Notes: generated by a model from the sequence alone, not told the origin. 64,000 bases of DNA from Actinoplanes subtropicus (GCF_000721705.1 NZ_JOJL01000004.1:248001-312000), one strand, 5' to 3'. Shown: positions 44,065 to 52,937, counted from the stretch's first letter. Translations and numbers: made by a program.

Positions 44065-46019
44065 GCCTCCCCGCACCCGATCTCGACGATCGCCGGTTCC
44101 AGGACATCGTCGACGAGGCGAAACGGCGCATCAACCGGCTCTGCCCGGAGTGGACCGACCACAACGTCTCCGACCCCGGCGTGGCGCTGATCGAGCTGTT
44201 CGCCTGGATGACCGAGATGACGCTGTACCGGCTCAACCAGGTGCCCGACCGGCTGTACGTGAAGTTCCTCGAGCTGGTCGGCGTCGAGCTGTTCTCGGCC
44301 GTGCCGGCCCGCGCCGACCTGCTGTTCCGGCTGACCGCCGCCCGCGAGGAGGTGGTCCGCGTCCCGCCCGGCACCCAGGTCAGCACCGAGCGCCGCGAGG
44401 AGGAGGCGCCGATCGTCTTCCTGACCGACTCCGAGCTGCTGGTCACCCCGCCCACGCTGGTCGCCTGCCTCACCCACACCGGCGACCGGTACGCCGACCA
44501 CTGGGAGGAACTGCGCCGCGAGGCCGCCACCGTGCAGCTGTTCCCGACCCTGCAACCGGACGAGGCCGTCTACTTCGGACTGCAGGACTCGGCCGCCGGG
44601 AACCTGCTGCGCCTCGACGTGACGACCGGGCCGGAGGGCGCCGGCGTCGACCCGCGCCGGCCGCCCCGGGTGTGGGAGGCATGGGACGGGCACACCTGGA
44701 AGGACGTGCGGATCCTCGAGGACACCAGCGCCGGCTTCAACAGCACCGGCGAGGTGACCCTGCTGCTGCCGATGCGGCACGAGGCGCTCGCGATCGGCTC
44801 CCGCCGGGCCTACTGGCTGCGCTGCCGGCTGGTCCGGGCGGTCGAGGGGCAGCCCGAGTACACCAACCCGCCAGTCCTCGAGCAGCTCTCCGCGGTCGCG
44901 CTCGGCGGCGCGGTCTCCGCGCACCACGCCGAGCCGGCCCCGGCCGAACTGCTCGGTGCCAGCAACGGCCGGCCCGGCCAGGTGTTCCAGGTGCGCCGGG
45001 TCCCGGTGCTGCCGCGCCGCTTCGACGAGACCGTCCGGGTGGTGCTGCCCCGGCACGAGCGCACCGGCGAGCCCGAGGAGCAGGAGTGGACCGAGGTGGC
45101 CGACCTGGCCGACGCCGAGGACGACGACCGGGTCTTCACCTGGTCCGGCGCGACCGGCGAGATCCGCTTCGGGCCGCGGGTGCTCGACCGGGAGGGCCGG
45201 GTGCGCCAGCACGGCGCGATCCCGCCGATCGACGCGCAGATCTACGTGACCGGGTACCGGTTCGGCGGCGGCCGGCGCGGCAACGTCCCGGCCGAGCGGC
45301 TCACCATCCTGCACACGTCCATCCCGTTCGTGGCGAGCGTGACCAATCTCGACCCGAGCACCGGCGGCGTGGACGCCGAGACGGTGGAGAACGCCAAGGT
45401 GCGCGGGCCGATGCTGCTGCGCGGCGGGCGGCGCGCGGTGACCGCCGAGGACGTGGAGCGGCTCACCCTGGACGCGGCGCCGAGCGTGGCGCGGGCCCGC
45501 TGCCTGCCGCCGAGCAGCCCGTCCGAACCGGCCCGCCTGCTGGTGGTGCCGCGCGTCGACGTGGCGCCGGAGAACCTCGTACTCGATGATCTTGCGCTGT
45601 CCGAGGAGCTGGAGGAGCAGATCAAGGCCTACCTGGAACCGCGGCGGCTGCTGACCATGCGCCTGCGCATCGACGCTCCGCGCTACCAGGGGGTCAAGGT
45701 GGTCGCGGAGGTGCGGGCCGCTCCGGGCGTACGCACGGAGACCGTGCGGGAGCGGGCCGAGCGGGCGCTGTACGAGTACCTGAATCCGCTCACCGGCGGG
45801 CCCAGCGGTCAGGGCTGGCCGTTCGACACCGACCTGAAGCTCGGCGACGTCTACGGCGTGCTGCACGGCTCGTTCGGCGTGCAGGGCGTCGAGGCGGTGC
45901 ACTTCTTCTCCGCCGACCTGCGCCGGCAACGCACCCTCGACCAGGTCGAGCAGCGGTTGCGGCTGCTGCCCGAGGCGCTGTTCATGTCGTACGAGCACCG
46001 GGTGGTGGTGCAACAATGA
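44061..46019 (+). CDS. Baseplate assembly protein J-like (Pvc11-type)
   Basis: 652 residues. 'DERW'-like start is absent, but 'WTDHNVSDPGVALIELFAWM', 'EMTLYRLNQVPDRLYVKFLE' and 'TVENAKVRGPMLLRGGRRAV' are typical of CIS baseplate J/gp6-like proteins. It forms the baseplate wedge ring. Translation is coupled to neighbours by ATGA overlaps on both sides. Confidence 0.93.
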   Translation: MSLPAPDLDDRRFQDIVDEAKRRINRLCPEWTDHNVSDPGVALIELFAWMTEMTLYRLNQVPDRLYVKFLELVGVELFSAVPARADLLFRLTAAREEVVRVPPGTQVSTERREEEAPIVFLTDSELLVTPPTLVACLTHTGDRYADHWEELRREAATVQLFPTLQPDEAVYFGLQDSAAGNLLRLDVTTGPEGAGVDPRRPPRVWEAWDGHTWKDVRILEDTSAGFNSTGEVTLLLPMRHEALAIGSRRAYWLRCRLVRAVEGQPEYTNPPVLEQLSAVALGGAVSAHHAEPAPAELLGASNGRPGQVFQVRRVPVLPRRFDETVRVVLPRHERTGEPEEQEWTEVADLADAEDDDRVFTWSGATGEIRFGPRVLDREGRVRQHGAIPPIDAQIYVTGYRFGGGRRGNVPAERLTILHTSIPFVASVTNLDPSTGGVDAETVENAKVRGPMLLRGGRRAVTAEDVERLTLDAAPSVARARCLPPSSPSEPARLLVVPRVDVAPENLVLDDLALSEELEEQIKAYLEPRRLLTMRLRIDAPRYQGVKVVAEVRAAPGVRTETVRERAERALYEYLNPLTGGPSGQGWPFDTDLKLGDVYGVLHGSFGVQGVEAVHFFSADLRRQRTLDQVEQRLRLLPEALFMSYEHRVVVQQ

Positions 46020-46579
46020 CCGGGCGCGCGGGCTGGCTCGTCGAGCAACTGCCCCGGGTGATGGGCGAGGACCCGGTGCTGCACGACTTCGTGACCGCCT
46101 TCGAGCAGGTGCACGACACCGTACGGGAACGGATCGACGCGATCGAGTACCAGGTGGACACCGGGCTCGCCAGTCCCGAGATGCTGGCGTACCTGGGTTC
46201 CTGGCTCGGCGTCATGCTGGAGCCCACCGACCCGGCCGAGTACCGCCGCACCCTGGTCCGCGAGGTCGGCAAGCTGCTCGGCTGGCGCGGCACCCGGTAC
46301 GGCGTCGAGGCGCTGCTGCAGGCCGCGACCGGCGCCCGGGTCACGGTGATCGACGCCGGCGGGGTGTACGGCAGCAACGACCAGCCGGCGCCGTACGACG
46401 CGACGGTGGTCGTGCAGATGGACCACACCGGCCATCTCACCGAGAAGCAGGTCCTCGGGTTCCTGCAGAGCGAGCTGCCGCTCGGCGCCCGGGTCCAGCT
46501 GGACGTCCGCTTCCAGGCGCAGCCCGCTCGCGGCCGCGCCCGCCCGCCCGCCACCGCCTCCGGGGACGAAAATGCCTGA
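46016..46579 (+). CDS. Phage tail protein I-like baseplate protein (Pvc12-type)
   Basis: 187 residues. 'WLVEQLPRVMGEDPVLHDFV' and 'EMLAYLGSWLGVMLEP' with 'RTLVREVGKLLGWRGTRYGV' match tail protein I/gp7-like family. It completes the baseplate wedge. The C-terminus is Ala/Arg/Pro-rich. No tail-fibre gene follows, which is where one would be in extracellular CIS loci. Confidence 0.9.
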   Translation: MTGRAGWLVEQLPRVMGEDPVLHDFVTAFEQVHDTVRERIDAIEYQVDTGLASPEMLAYLGSWLGVMLEPTDPAEYRRTLVREVGKLLGWRGTRYGVEALLQAATGARVTVIDAGGVYGSNDQPAPYDATVVVQMDHTGHLTEKQVLGFLQSELPLGARVQLDVRFQAQPARGRARPPATASGDENA

Positions 46580-47087
46580 GATTTACGGACAAGTTCGGCA
46601 GATGCCGTGCCCCGACTGCGGCAACCCGGTCCACCCGGACCGCGACCAGCTCTGCCCGAACTGCGGCTACCCGCTGATGTTCCTGCGCAAGGGCGGCGGC
46701 GAGAGCGACGCGCAGGCCCAGTCGATCCCGCGCAGCCCCAACGCCGGCGACGACGCCACCAACCTGCGCGTGATGCCGCAGCCGGTGCCGGCCCCGCGGC
46801 GCACCGACACCCGCCAGTTCCAGCCGGGCAACTACGGCGCGCCCCGCGGCCAGCTGCAGTGCCGCAACTGCGGTTACCCCAACGAGCCGGCCCGCATCCG
46901 CTGCGAACGCTGCGGCTTCGAGCTGAAACCGGCCCGCCCCCAGGCCCGCCAGCTCGGCCCGGCCCAGTACCAGCAGCAGCCGGCCCGCGGTGGCGGCAAC
47001 TGGTGGTGGCTGATCGCGCTGATCGTGCTGGCCGCGGTCGCGCTGCTGGTGCTGCTCGGCACCCTGCTGTGGCTTTACCTCACGTAG
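46572..47087 (+). CDS. Double zinc-ribbon protein with C-terminal membrane anchor
   Basis: 171 residues. Two zinc-ribbon units: 'CPDCGNPVHPDRDQLCPNCG' near 13-32 and 'CRNCGYPNEPARIRCERCG' near 97-115. A Gly-rich linker leads to one C-terminal hydrophobic helix near 145-168 ('WLIALIVLAAVALLVLLGTL'). It has no signal peptide, so it is a tail-anchored inner-membrane protein with ribbons in the cytosol. It is the last gene of the CIS operon and overlaps the baseplate gene by 8 bases. It may dock particles to the membrane. Confidence 0.8.
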   Translation: MPEIYGQVRQMPCPDCGNPVHPDRDQLCPNCGYPLMFLRKGGGESDAQAQSIPRSPNAGDDATNLRVMPQPVPAPRRTDTRQFQPGNYGAPRGQLQCRNCGYPNEPARIRCERCGFELKPARPQARQLGPAQYQQQPARGGGNWWWLIALIVLAAVALLVLLGTLLWLYLT

Positions 47088-47105
47088 CTGGGGTACCTCC
47101 CTCGC

Positions 47106-47726
47106 ATGTTCGAGGGATTCGTCGACGAGCGCGTCGATGTCGGCGAGGTGGAGCTGCGCGTCCGGCACGCCGGGCAGGGCTGCTACGTCGCGCTCCGCCT
47201 GGCCCTCGACCACCCCCGGGCGGTGAACCGGCTGGTGGTTATGGACGGCGTGCCGATCAGCGAGGCGCTCGCCCGCTGCGACGCGAAGTTCGCCCGGGAC
47301 TGGTACCACTGGTTCTTCTTCGCCCAGCCGGACAAGCCGGAGCGGGCCATCCTGGCCGACCCCGACGCGTGGTACAGCGGGGCCCGGCCGGAGCGGATGG
47401 GCGACGAGAACTACCGGGAGTTCCGGGCCGCCGTCCACGATCCGGGCACGGTCCGGGCGATGCTGGAGGACTACCGCGCGGGCCTCGGCGTCGACCGCGA
47501 ACACGAGGAGGCCGACCGGCGGGCCGGACGCGCCGTCGCCTGCCCGACGCTGTTCCTGTGGTCCGCCCGCGACGACATGGCAGACCTCTACGGCGACCCG
47601 CTGGCGGTCTGGCGGCCGTGGGCGGCCGACCTGCGCGGCGGGCCGATCGACTCCGGACGCCACACCGCCGAGGAGAACCCCGGCGATCTGGCGGCCGCAC
47701 TGCACCGGTTCCTGACGCCGTCGTAG
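47106..47726 (+). pseudogene. Alpha/beta hydrolase (haloacetate dehalogenase-like) with in-frame internal deletion
   Basis: 206 residues against about 290 in relatives. The N-terminus 'FVDERVDVGEVELRVRHAG' runs directly into 'GCYVALRLALDHPRAVNRLV', which normally follows the nucleophile elbow. About 75 residues are missing, including the oxyanion-hole HG and the nucleophile motif (GHDRG type). The rest, with 'CPTLFLWSARDD', is intact and in frame. The protein cannot be a normal hydrolase. The junction is near 47172-47180. Confidence 0.75.
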
Positions 47727-47735
47727 GCTCGGGCG

Positions 47736-48008
47736 GTGCTACGAAAGCGTGTGCTGATCTCCGGCGTGGTGCAGGGCGTCTTCTTCCGCGACACGTGCCG
47801 GCGGGTGGCGGGTCAGCAGGGCGTGGCCGGCTGGGTCCGCAACCTGCCCGACGGCCGCGTCGAGGCGGTCTTCGAGGGCGCTCCCGAGAGCGTCGAGCGC
47901 CTGGTCGAGTGGTCCCGCCGGGGCCCGGCCGAGGCCTCGGTCACCGGGGTGGACGCTCGGGAGGAGCCGGTCGAGGGGCTCAGTGGCTTCCAGATCCGGC
48001 ATTCTTGA
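47736..48008 (+). CDS. acyP: Acylphosphatase
   Basis: 90 residues. 'VLISGVVQGVFFRDTCRRVA' and 'GVAGWVRNLPDGRVEAVFEG' give the catalytic Arg and Asn of acylphosphatase. It hydrolyses carboxyl-phosphate bonds in the cytosol. GTG start at 47736. The last 29 bases overlap the convergent acetyltransferase gene. Confidence 0.94.
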   Translation: MLRKRVLISGVVQGVFFRDTCRRVAGQQGVAGWVRNLPDGRVEAVFEGAPESVERLVEWSRRGPAEASVTGVDAREEPVEGLSGFQIRHS

Positions 48009-48552
48009 GGCGCTCGCCGCGCAGGCCCACGCAGTCGAAGTCCCAGAAGACGTCGGAGTAGACGAAGGTGCCGGTCATCCACTCCTCGTACGAGGACAGC
48101 CGGGCGACCTGGAAGGCACCGGGCGGGTAACGCAGCGAGGGCGGCCGGAAACCGTGCTCGGCGGCGTCGGCGAAGCCCCGCTTGCCGTAGTAGACCGGTG
48201 AGCCCTCCAGGAACACCAGCGGAACACCCTGGCGGTCGGCGGCGGCGAGGGCGTCGGCGACCAGCCGGGTGCCGATGCCCCGGCCCTGAAACTCGGGCAG
48301 CACCCCCAGCGGCGACAGCGTGCACACGTCGACCAGGCGGGGCAGCGCGTCCAGGCGGCAGCCACTGAGCATCACGTGCCCGACGACCCGCTCGTCCACG
48401 GTGGCCACCAGCGACGTCGTTCGCGGACCGGCGCGCAGGGCGTCGACGAGCGCGGGAACCGGCTCGTCATCCCCGAAGGCCAGCCGGTGCAGCTCGCGCA
48501 CGGCCTCGTGATCCCCGGCCCGTTCCGGCCGGACTCCCAGCTCCGAACTCAC
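47980..48552 (-). CDS. GNAT family N-acetyltransferase
   Basis: 190 residues. 'VCTLSPLGVLPEFQGRGIGT' holds the acetyl-CoA pyrophosphate loop (QGRGIG), followed by 'LVFLEGSPVYYGKRGFADA'. This is the YhbS-like subgroup; substrate unknown. Start GTG at 48552. The 157 bases upstream to the next gene hold no ORF; they should include promoters for both divergent genes. Confidence 0.92.
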   Translation of the reverse strand: MSSELGVRPERAGDHEAVRELHRLAFGDDEPVPALVDALRAGPRTTSLVATVDERVVGHVMLSGCRLDALPRLVDVCTLSPLGVLPEFQGRGIGTRLVADALAAADRQGVPLVFLEGSPVYYGKRGFADAAEHGFRPPSLRYPPGAFQVARLSSYEEWMTGTFVYSDVFWDFDCVGLRGERLKNAGSGSH

Positions 48553-48709
48553 CGCGCCAGGCTAGCCCCGCGGCGATCGGCGCGCGACGCCATTCAGCGG
48601 GCGATCAGCACCACGGTGTCGAGGATCCGTCCCCCCTCCGATGCCGGACATCAGCACTGAGTACGCCGACTCACGTGGCCGGGGCCGGCTGCCGCATACG
48701 TTGATCCCC

Positions 48710-48937
48710 ATGACTTCGATGACGGAGCTCGACCGTCCGATCCCGGCTCCCCACGCCCGTCGCTGGCCCCTCGTCCTGGCCGTCGTGGCCGGTGCCGCCG
48801 CCCTGGCCCTCGCCGCGGCCGCCGAATACGTGCTCACCCACGACGGCAACAAGCCCCTCCCGTCCGGCGTGCACACCGTGCAGGTCTACACCGTCGACGA
48901 CGCCGGCGGCACCGTCGCCGGCAGCGTCATCCACTGA
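48710..48937 (+). CDS. Small single-pass membrane protein
   Basis: 75 residues with one hydrophobic segment ('WPLVLAVVAGAAALALAAAA') after a short positive N-terminus, then a polar extracytoplasmic tail ('GVHTVQVYTVDDAGGTVAGS'). No family recognised. An upstream ATG at 48641 would add a tail that reads like non-coding DNA. Confidence 0.55.
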   Translation: MTSMTELDRPIPAPHARRWPLVLAVVAGAAALALAAAAEYVLTHDGNKPLPSGVHTVQVYTVDDAGGTVAGSVIH

Positions 48938-48938
48938 T

Positions 48939-49889
48939 TCAGTACTTCAGGTACTGCCGGGTCAGCTTGGCGACCTTCTCCACCAGCGACACGCCCGCCG
49001 ACATCGAGCGGTTGTCGTGCGACAGCACCGCCACCGAGACGTTCGTGTCCTCCGAGGTGACCCGGCCGATCGTGTTGATCGCCCACAGCCCGCCGTCCGC
49101 CGAGCGGGTGTCCCAGCCGTTCTTCACCGTCGTGGTCTCGCCCGAGTGGGCGATCGACGGGATGCCCCACCGTTGCCCCGCGGACACCGTGTTCATCAGG
49201 GTGAACGCCGTCTTGCGCGACTCCGTGTCCAGCGGGCCCTTCGTGTCGACCAGCTTCGACAACAGCCTCACCTGGTCGTCGGCCGTCGTCCGGGTCAGGC
49301 CCCAGGAGCCGTTCACGACCGTCTGGGTCAGGCCCAGCCGCTTGTTGCATGCGGTCACGCCGCTGCGCGCGCCGACGTGGTTGAACAGCGACGTGGCGGC
49401 ATTGTTGTCGCTCAACCGGATCATCGGCTTGGCCCAGGCCATCTCGGCCGCCGTCGGGTCGTGGCCGGCGTCCTGGTCGTGCAGCAGCATGCAGGCGAGG
49501 ATCTGCGCCTTGACGATGCTGGCGGTGTCGTACTTGACGGTGCCGCGGTAGTCGTACCGCTCGCCAGTCCGCTTGTCGAGCACGGCCACCGAGAACTCGG
49601 GGGACGTGTTGTCCAGCTTCTTCAGCGCCGCCGTCAGCTGGTTGACCCGGTCGTCGCGGTCCGAGTCCGAGTGTTCCGTGGACGCGGTCGCACTGGCCGA
49701 GGGCGAGGGCGAGGGCGCGGCCGACGGCGAGAACGACGCCGCGGGCGACGGCGTGTCGCCCGCCATCACCGAGCTCGGGGAGAGCGTGGCCGTGCCGGTT
49801 TTGACCCGCGCATGGGCCCAGACCAGGCCGCCACCGCCCAGGATCACCACCGCCGCCACCGCGAGGATCACGATCAGGTTCCGACGCAC
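48939..49889 (-). CDS. Serine hydrolase, beta-lactamase-like (class A/PBP fold), membrane anchored
   Basis: About 316 residues. N-terminal membrane helix ('NLIVILAVAAVVILGGGGLV') then a Ser/Pro/Ala linker. The active-site motifs are S-x-x-K in 'TASIVKAQIL', S-D-N in 'IRLSDNNAATSLF' and K-x-G in 'TVKNGWD'. Probably acts on peptidoglycan or a beta-lactam outside the membrane. GTG at 49889 is chosen because the membrane helix follows directly; TTG at 49928 would add 13 residues and overlap the next gene. Confidence 0.85.
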   Translation of the reverse strand: MRRNLIVILAVAAVVILGGGGLVWAHARVKTGTATLSPSSVMAGDTPSPAASFSPSAAPSPSPSASATASTEHSDSDRDDRVNQLTAALKKLDNTSPEFSVAVLDKRTGERYDYRGTVKYDTASIVKAQILACMLLHDQDAGHDPTAAEMAWAKPMIRLSDNNAATSLFNHVGARSGVTACNKRLGLTQTVVNGSWGLTRTTADDQVRLLSKLVDTKGPLDTESRKTAFTLMNTVSAGQRWGIPSIAHSGETTTVKNGWDTRSADGGLWAINTIGRVTSEDTNVSVAVLSHDNRSMSAGVSLVEKVAKLTRQYLKY

Positions 49890-49920
49890 CCGTGCATACT
49901 GCCGTCTCCGGGCCCCATTA

Positions 49921-50487
49921 TCAAACAAGTTGCCGACGCATAACTACGCGTCTGGGTGACGGGCGGGCGAGCTCGTGGAATCCGCAGGCGGCGAAAAGTC
50001 CCTCGGTGCCCAGATAGCGATCATCCCGGTGCGGGCCCGGGCCGGCCAGCGGGAAGCCCTCGACCGCCGTCGCGCCGTGCGAGGCGGCGGCGTCGACGGC
50101 GGCGGTCAGCAGCCGCTGGGTGGTGCCGGCCTTGCGGGCGCCGACCCGGACGAAGAAGCACGGCACCATCCAGACCCGCTCGTCCTCGGCCGGGTCGCGG
50201 CCGGTCATCAACGGCGAGCGCAGGATCCGGCCGTACCTTGCGCGCGGCCCGACCGCCGCCCAGCCGAACGGCCTGCCGTCGTCGTCGTAGGCGAGCACGC
50301 CGAACGGCTCGCCCGACTCGCGGACCGCCGCCTCGAAGCGCAGCCGGTTGCCGCCGGTCCAGCCCGCGTCCATCTCCTTGGCGGCGAGCAGGAACCACAT
50401 GCAGTAGCAGCCGCGGGTCGTCGCATTCCCGTCGAACAACTCGCCGACATCGGGCAGCAGCCCGGCGCCGACCTGCCGGATCTCCAC
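49921..50487 (-). CDS. GNAT family N-acetyltransferase
   Basis: About 188 residues. 'RVWMVPCFFVRVGARKAGTT' gives the acetyl-CoA motif region, with 'FGVLAYDDDGRPFGWAAVGP' before it; 'TTRGCYCMWFLL' is the cysteine-containing N-terminus of a known GNAT subgroup. GTG at 50487 lies 10 bases after the upstream Clp-like gene, so they may be co-transcribed. Confidence 0.85.
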   Translation of the reverse strand: MEIRQVGAGLLPDVGELFDGNATTRGCYCMWFLLAAKEMDAGWTGGNRLRFEAAVRESGEPFGVLAYDDDGRPFGWAAVGPRARYGRILRSPLMTGRDPAEDERVWMVPCFFVRVGARKAGTTQRLLTAAVDAAASHGATAVEGFPLAGPGPHRDDRYLGTEGLFAACGFHELARPSPRRVVMRRQLV

Positions 50488-50497
50488 GTCGCGCAGC

Positions 50498-51784
50498 CTA
50501 GCGTTCACGCAGGCGCGCGGCCGCCTCCCGGACCTCCGCCTCGCCGATCGCGCTGTTCTCGGCCGAGCCCGCACACGCCTCGTCCAGCAGGTCGATGGCC
50601 GATGCGGGCAGCGTCCCAAGATCAACAGCAAGGGCAACAACCACCTTCAAAAGCTCAGGATCGATACGTACGTGATGATGCTCTGCCAACCGCAATCGGG
50701 TCGACTCCAGCATCGCCACGGCGCTCGCCTGGTCCGGGGCCTCCACGGTCACGCGTTGCACGACGGCGGCAAGTCGCGGGTCCCGGGCCAGCTGCTCCCG
50801 CAGGGCCGACGGCGTGGCGGTCGAGATCAGCTGGAGCTCCTGCCGTTCCATCGCCGACCGCACGAAGGCCCCGAACAGCCCGCCGTGATCGCCCGGCATG
50901 CCCGCGAACGGCGCCAGTTCCTCGGTCACCACGATCGTCCGGCCGCGCTCCCGGATCGAGGTCAGCAGCGCGATGACCCGCCGCTCCGCCTCGGCGTGGT
51001 CGGCGGCCCCCGCGGCGATCAGCCCGAATTCCACCACGTACAGCCGCTTGTCCTTGAGGTTCTGCGGCGCCTCGCCGCGCGCGATCAGCTGGGCCAGCCC
51101 CTCGGCCACCGCAAGCCGCCCGGACCCGGGCTCGCCGGTCAGGATCGCGTTGTTGCGGGTGTGCCGGCTGAGCACCCGGGCCAGGCCGGCGATCTCCTCG
51201 TCCCGCCCGGTCACCGGGTTGAGCCGGCCCTGCCGGGCGGCCTCGTCGAGGTTGCGCGCATACCGGTCCAGCGCCGGCATCGGCCGGGCCAGCCCCATCG
51301 CCGGGGCGAGCGAAGACCCGGACAGCCGGGCCGGGGGCGGCGGGGGCGCCGGCTCGGGCGTGCTCAGCTCGACCACCCGCGCCCGCAACCGCTGCGGGTC
51401 CTGCCCCATCTTGGTGATCAGCCGGACTGCCGCGCAGTCGCCCTGCCGCAGGAGACCCAGCAGCAGGTGGGTTGGGGTGATCATGTCGTCGTACTTCATC
51501 GCCTCGCGCATGGCGAGCTCGAGCGACTTCTTGGCCCGCGGGGTGAACGGGACGTGCCCGCTCGCCGGCGCCTGCCCGCGGCCGATGGTCGTCTCGATCT
51601 CGGCGCGGAGCGCCTCGCGGGTCAGCCCGGCGTCGGCGAGCACCGACGCCCCCACGTCGTCGCTCTGGTCGGCTACCGCGAGCAGCACGTGCTCGGTGCC
51701 GATGTAGTTGTGCGACAGGAGGCGTGCCTCCTCCTGCGCCAGGACCACGACCTGGCGCGCCCGATCGGTGAACTTCTCGAACAT
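50498..51784 (-). CDS. ClpC-like protein with N-domain and degenerate D1 ATPase, no D2
   Basis: 428 residues against about 840 for ClpC. Residues 1-140 are the double Clp N-domain ('MFEKFTDRARQVVVLAQEEA'). A Pro-rich linker follows. The D1 module has a broken Walker A 'GEPGSGRLAV' (Lys to Arg223) and Walker B 'TIVVTEEL' (Asp to Thr287). There is no D2 or ClpP-binding loop. It probably no longer hydrolyses ATP and acts as an adaptor or regulator. ATG at 51784 follows AGGAG by 6 bases. Confidence 0.85.
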   Translation of the reverse strand: MFEKFTDRARQVVVLAQEEARLLSHNYIGTEHVLLAVADQSDDVGASVLADAGLTREALRAEIETTIGRGQAPASGHVPFTPRAKKSLELAMREAMKYDDMITPTHLLLGLLRQGDCAAVRLITKMGQDPQRLRARVVELSTPEPAPPPPPARLSGSSLAPAMGLARPMPALDRYARNLDEAARQGRLNPVTGRDEEIAGLARVLSRHTRNNAILTGEPGSGRLAVAEGLAQLIARGEAPQNLKDKRLYVVEFGLIAAGAADHAEAERRVIALLTSIRERGRTIVVTEELAPFAGMPGDHGGLFGAFVRSAMERQELQLISTATPSALREQLARDPRLAAVVQRVTVEAPDQASAVAMLESTRLRLAEHHHVRIDPELLKVVVALAVDLGTLPASAIDLLDEACAGSAENSAIGEAEVREAAARLRER

Positions 51785-51872
51785 CGGCGGCTCCTGACGC
51801 CGGAGGGCAGTCTCGACGGTACTCGAAGGCAGGGCTCTTCCGCCGCCCCTCATAGATCGATATCTTTCCGTC

Positions 51873-52883
51873 GTGAAGCACATGACGAGAGCCGCCGCCG
51901 TCCTTCTGCTGACCGCGGCAGTGCTCGCCGCCACCACTCCCGCCGCCGCCGAAGCCGCCGACTCCTCCTACCGCACGCTGTCCGGCGCCACCAACCCCGA
52001 CTGGATGCGCGGCCTGGCCGACTCCCGCAGCCTGGCCAGTCTCTCCGTCCCCGGCACGCACGAGACCATGTCGATCCACGGCGGGGCGTGGACGCAGACC
52101 CAGGAGGACTTCGGCGACAGCGGGGGCACCCTGGCCGCCCAGCTCACCGCCGGGATCCGCATGATCGACATCCGGGCGCGGGTGAACGACGGCAACACCT
52201 TCACGATCCACCACGGTTCCACGTACCAGAACGCGAATTTCGACGACGTCCTCGGCAAGCTGTCCGCGTTCCTGGCCGCGCACCCGGGGGAGACCGTGCT
52301 GATGCGGCTCAAGCAGGAGTGCACCGGCGAGGTCGGCTCCTGCACCGACGCCTCCGGACAGAACAGCTTCACCCAGATCTTCGACTCATATGTCGCGGAA
52401 AACCGGGCGTTGTGGTGGACGCCGAGTGTCTCCGGCGACGCCGCCATGCCGACCCTGGGCGACGTACGTGGCAAAGTTGTTCTTGTGGTGATGAACGGGG
52501 CGCACGGCGGGCGCTTCGCCGGTTACGGGCTCGGCCAGTTCGGCGACTGGAACGACGGCAGCTCCACCTACGTCCAGGACAACTACAACGTCCCCAACGT
52601 CGGCGCCATCGCCACCAAACGCGACCAGGTGCGCCGCTTCCTCGACGCGACCAGCGCCGGCGACCCCGCCAGGATGTACGTGAACTTCGGCAGCGGCGCC
52701 AGCGTCTTCGCCCAGCCCCAATCCGTGGCCGGCGGCGCCCTCGGCGTACAGGGCGTGGATCCGTTTCTGTTGATCTACCTGAACCAAGGCGCGGACGTGC
52801 ACACCCCGGTGACCCGGACCGGCGTGCTGATGCTCGACTTCCCCGGCGGCGGCCTGATCAACAAGATCATCTCGCTTGACTGA
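51873..52883 (+). CDS. Secreted phosphatidylinositol-specific phospholipase C-like protein
   Basis: 336 residues. A Sec-type signal peptide (about 1-29, 'RAAAVLLLTAAVLAATTPAA') is followed by the PI-PLC X domain: 'SVPGTHETMSIHG' and 'FTIHHGSTYQNANFDDVLGK' supply the two catalytic His. It cleaves phosphatidylinositol or glycosylated forms outside the cell. GTG 51873 or ATG 51882 can start it. The gene is divergent from the Clp-like gene with 88 bases between. Confidence 0.92.
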   Translation: MKHMTRAAAVLLLTAAVLAATTPAAAEAADSSYRTLSGATNPDWMRGLADSRSLASLSVPGTHETMSIHGGAWTQTQEDFGDSGGTLAAQLTAGIRMIDIRARVNDGNTFTIHHGSTYQNANFDDVLGKLSAFLAAHPGETVLMRLKQECTGEVGSCTDASGQNSFTQIFDSYVAENRALWWTPSVSGDAAMPTLGDVRGKVVLVVMNGAHGGRFAGYGLGQFGDWNDGSSTYVQDNYNVPNVGAIATKRDQVRRFLDATSAGDPARMYVNFGSGASVFAQPQSVAGGALGVQGVDPFLLIYLNQGADVHTPVTRTGVLMLDFPGGGLINKIISLD

Positions 52884-52937
52884 CAAAAAGCTCCCGAGCC
52901 CGCCCCTCCTGCCGATAGAAGCCCGCGGGAGGGGCCG

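Noticed and set aside
35041..47087. Prophage
   Set aside because: There is no integrase, terminase, portal, capsid or lysis gene; only tail-like contractile parts are present.
48641..48709. N-terminal extension of the small membrane protein
   Set aside because: The added residues are polar and irregular and would delay the membrane helix; ATG at 48710 is more natural.
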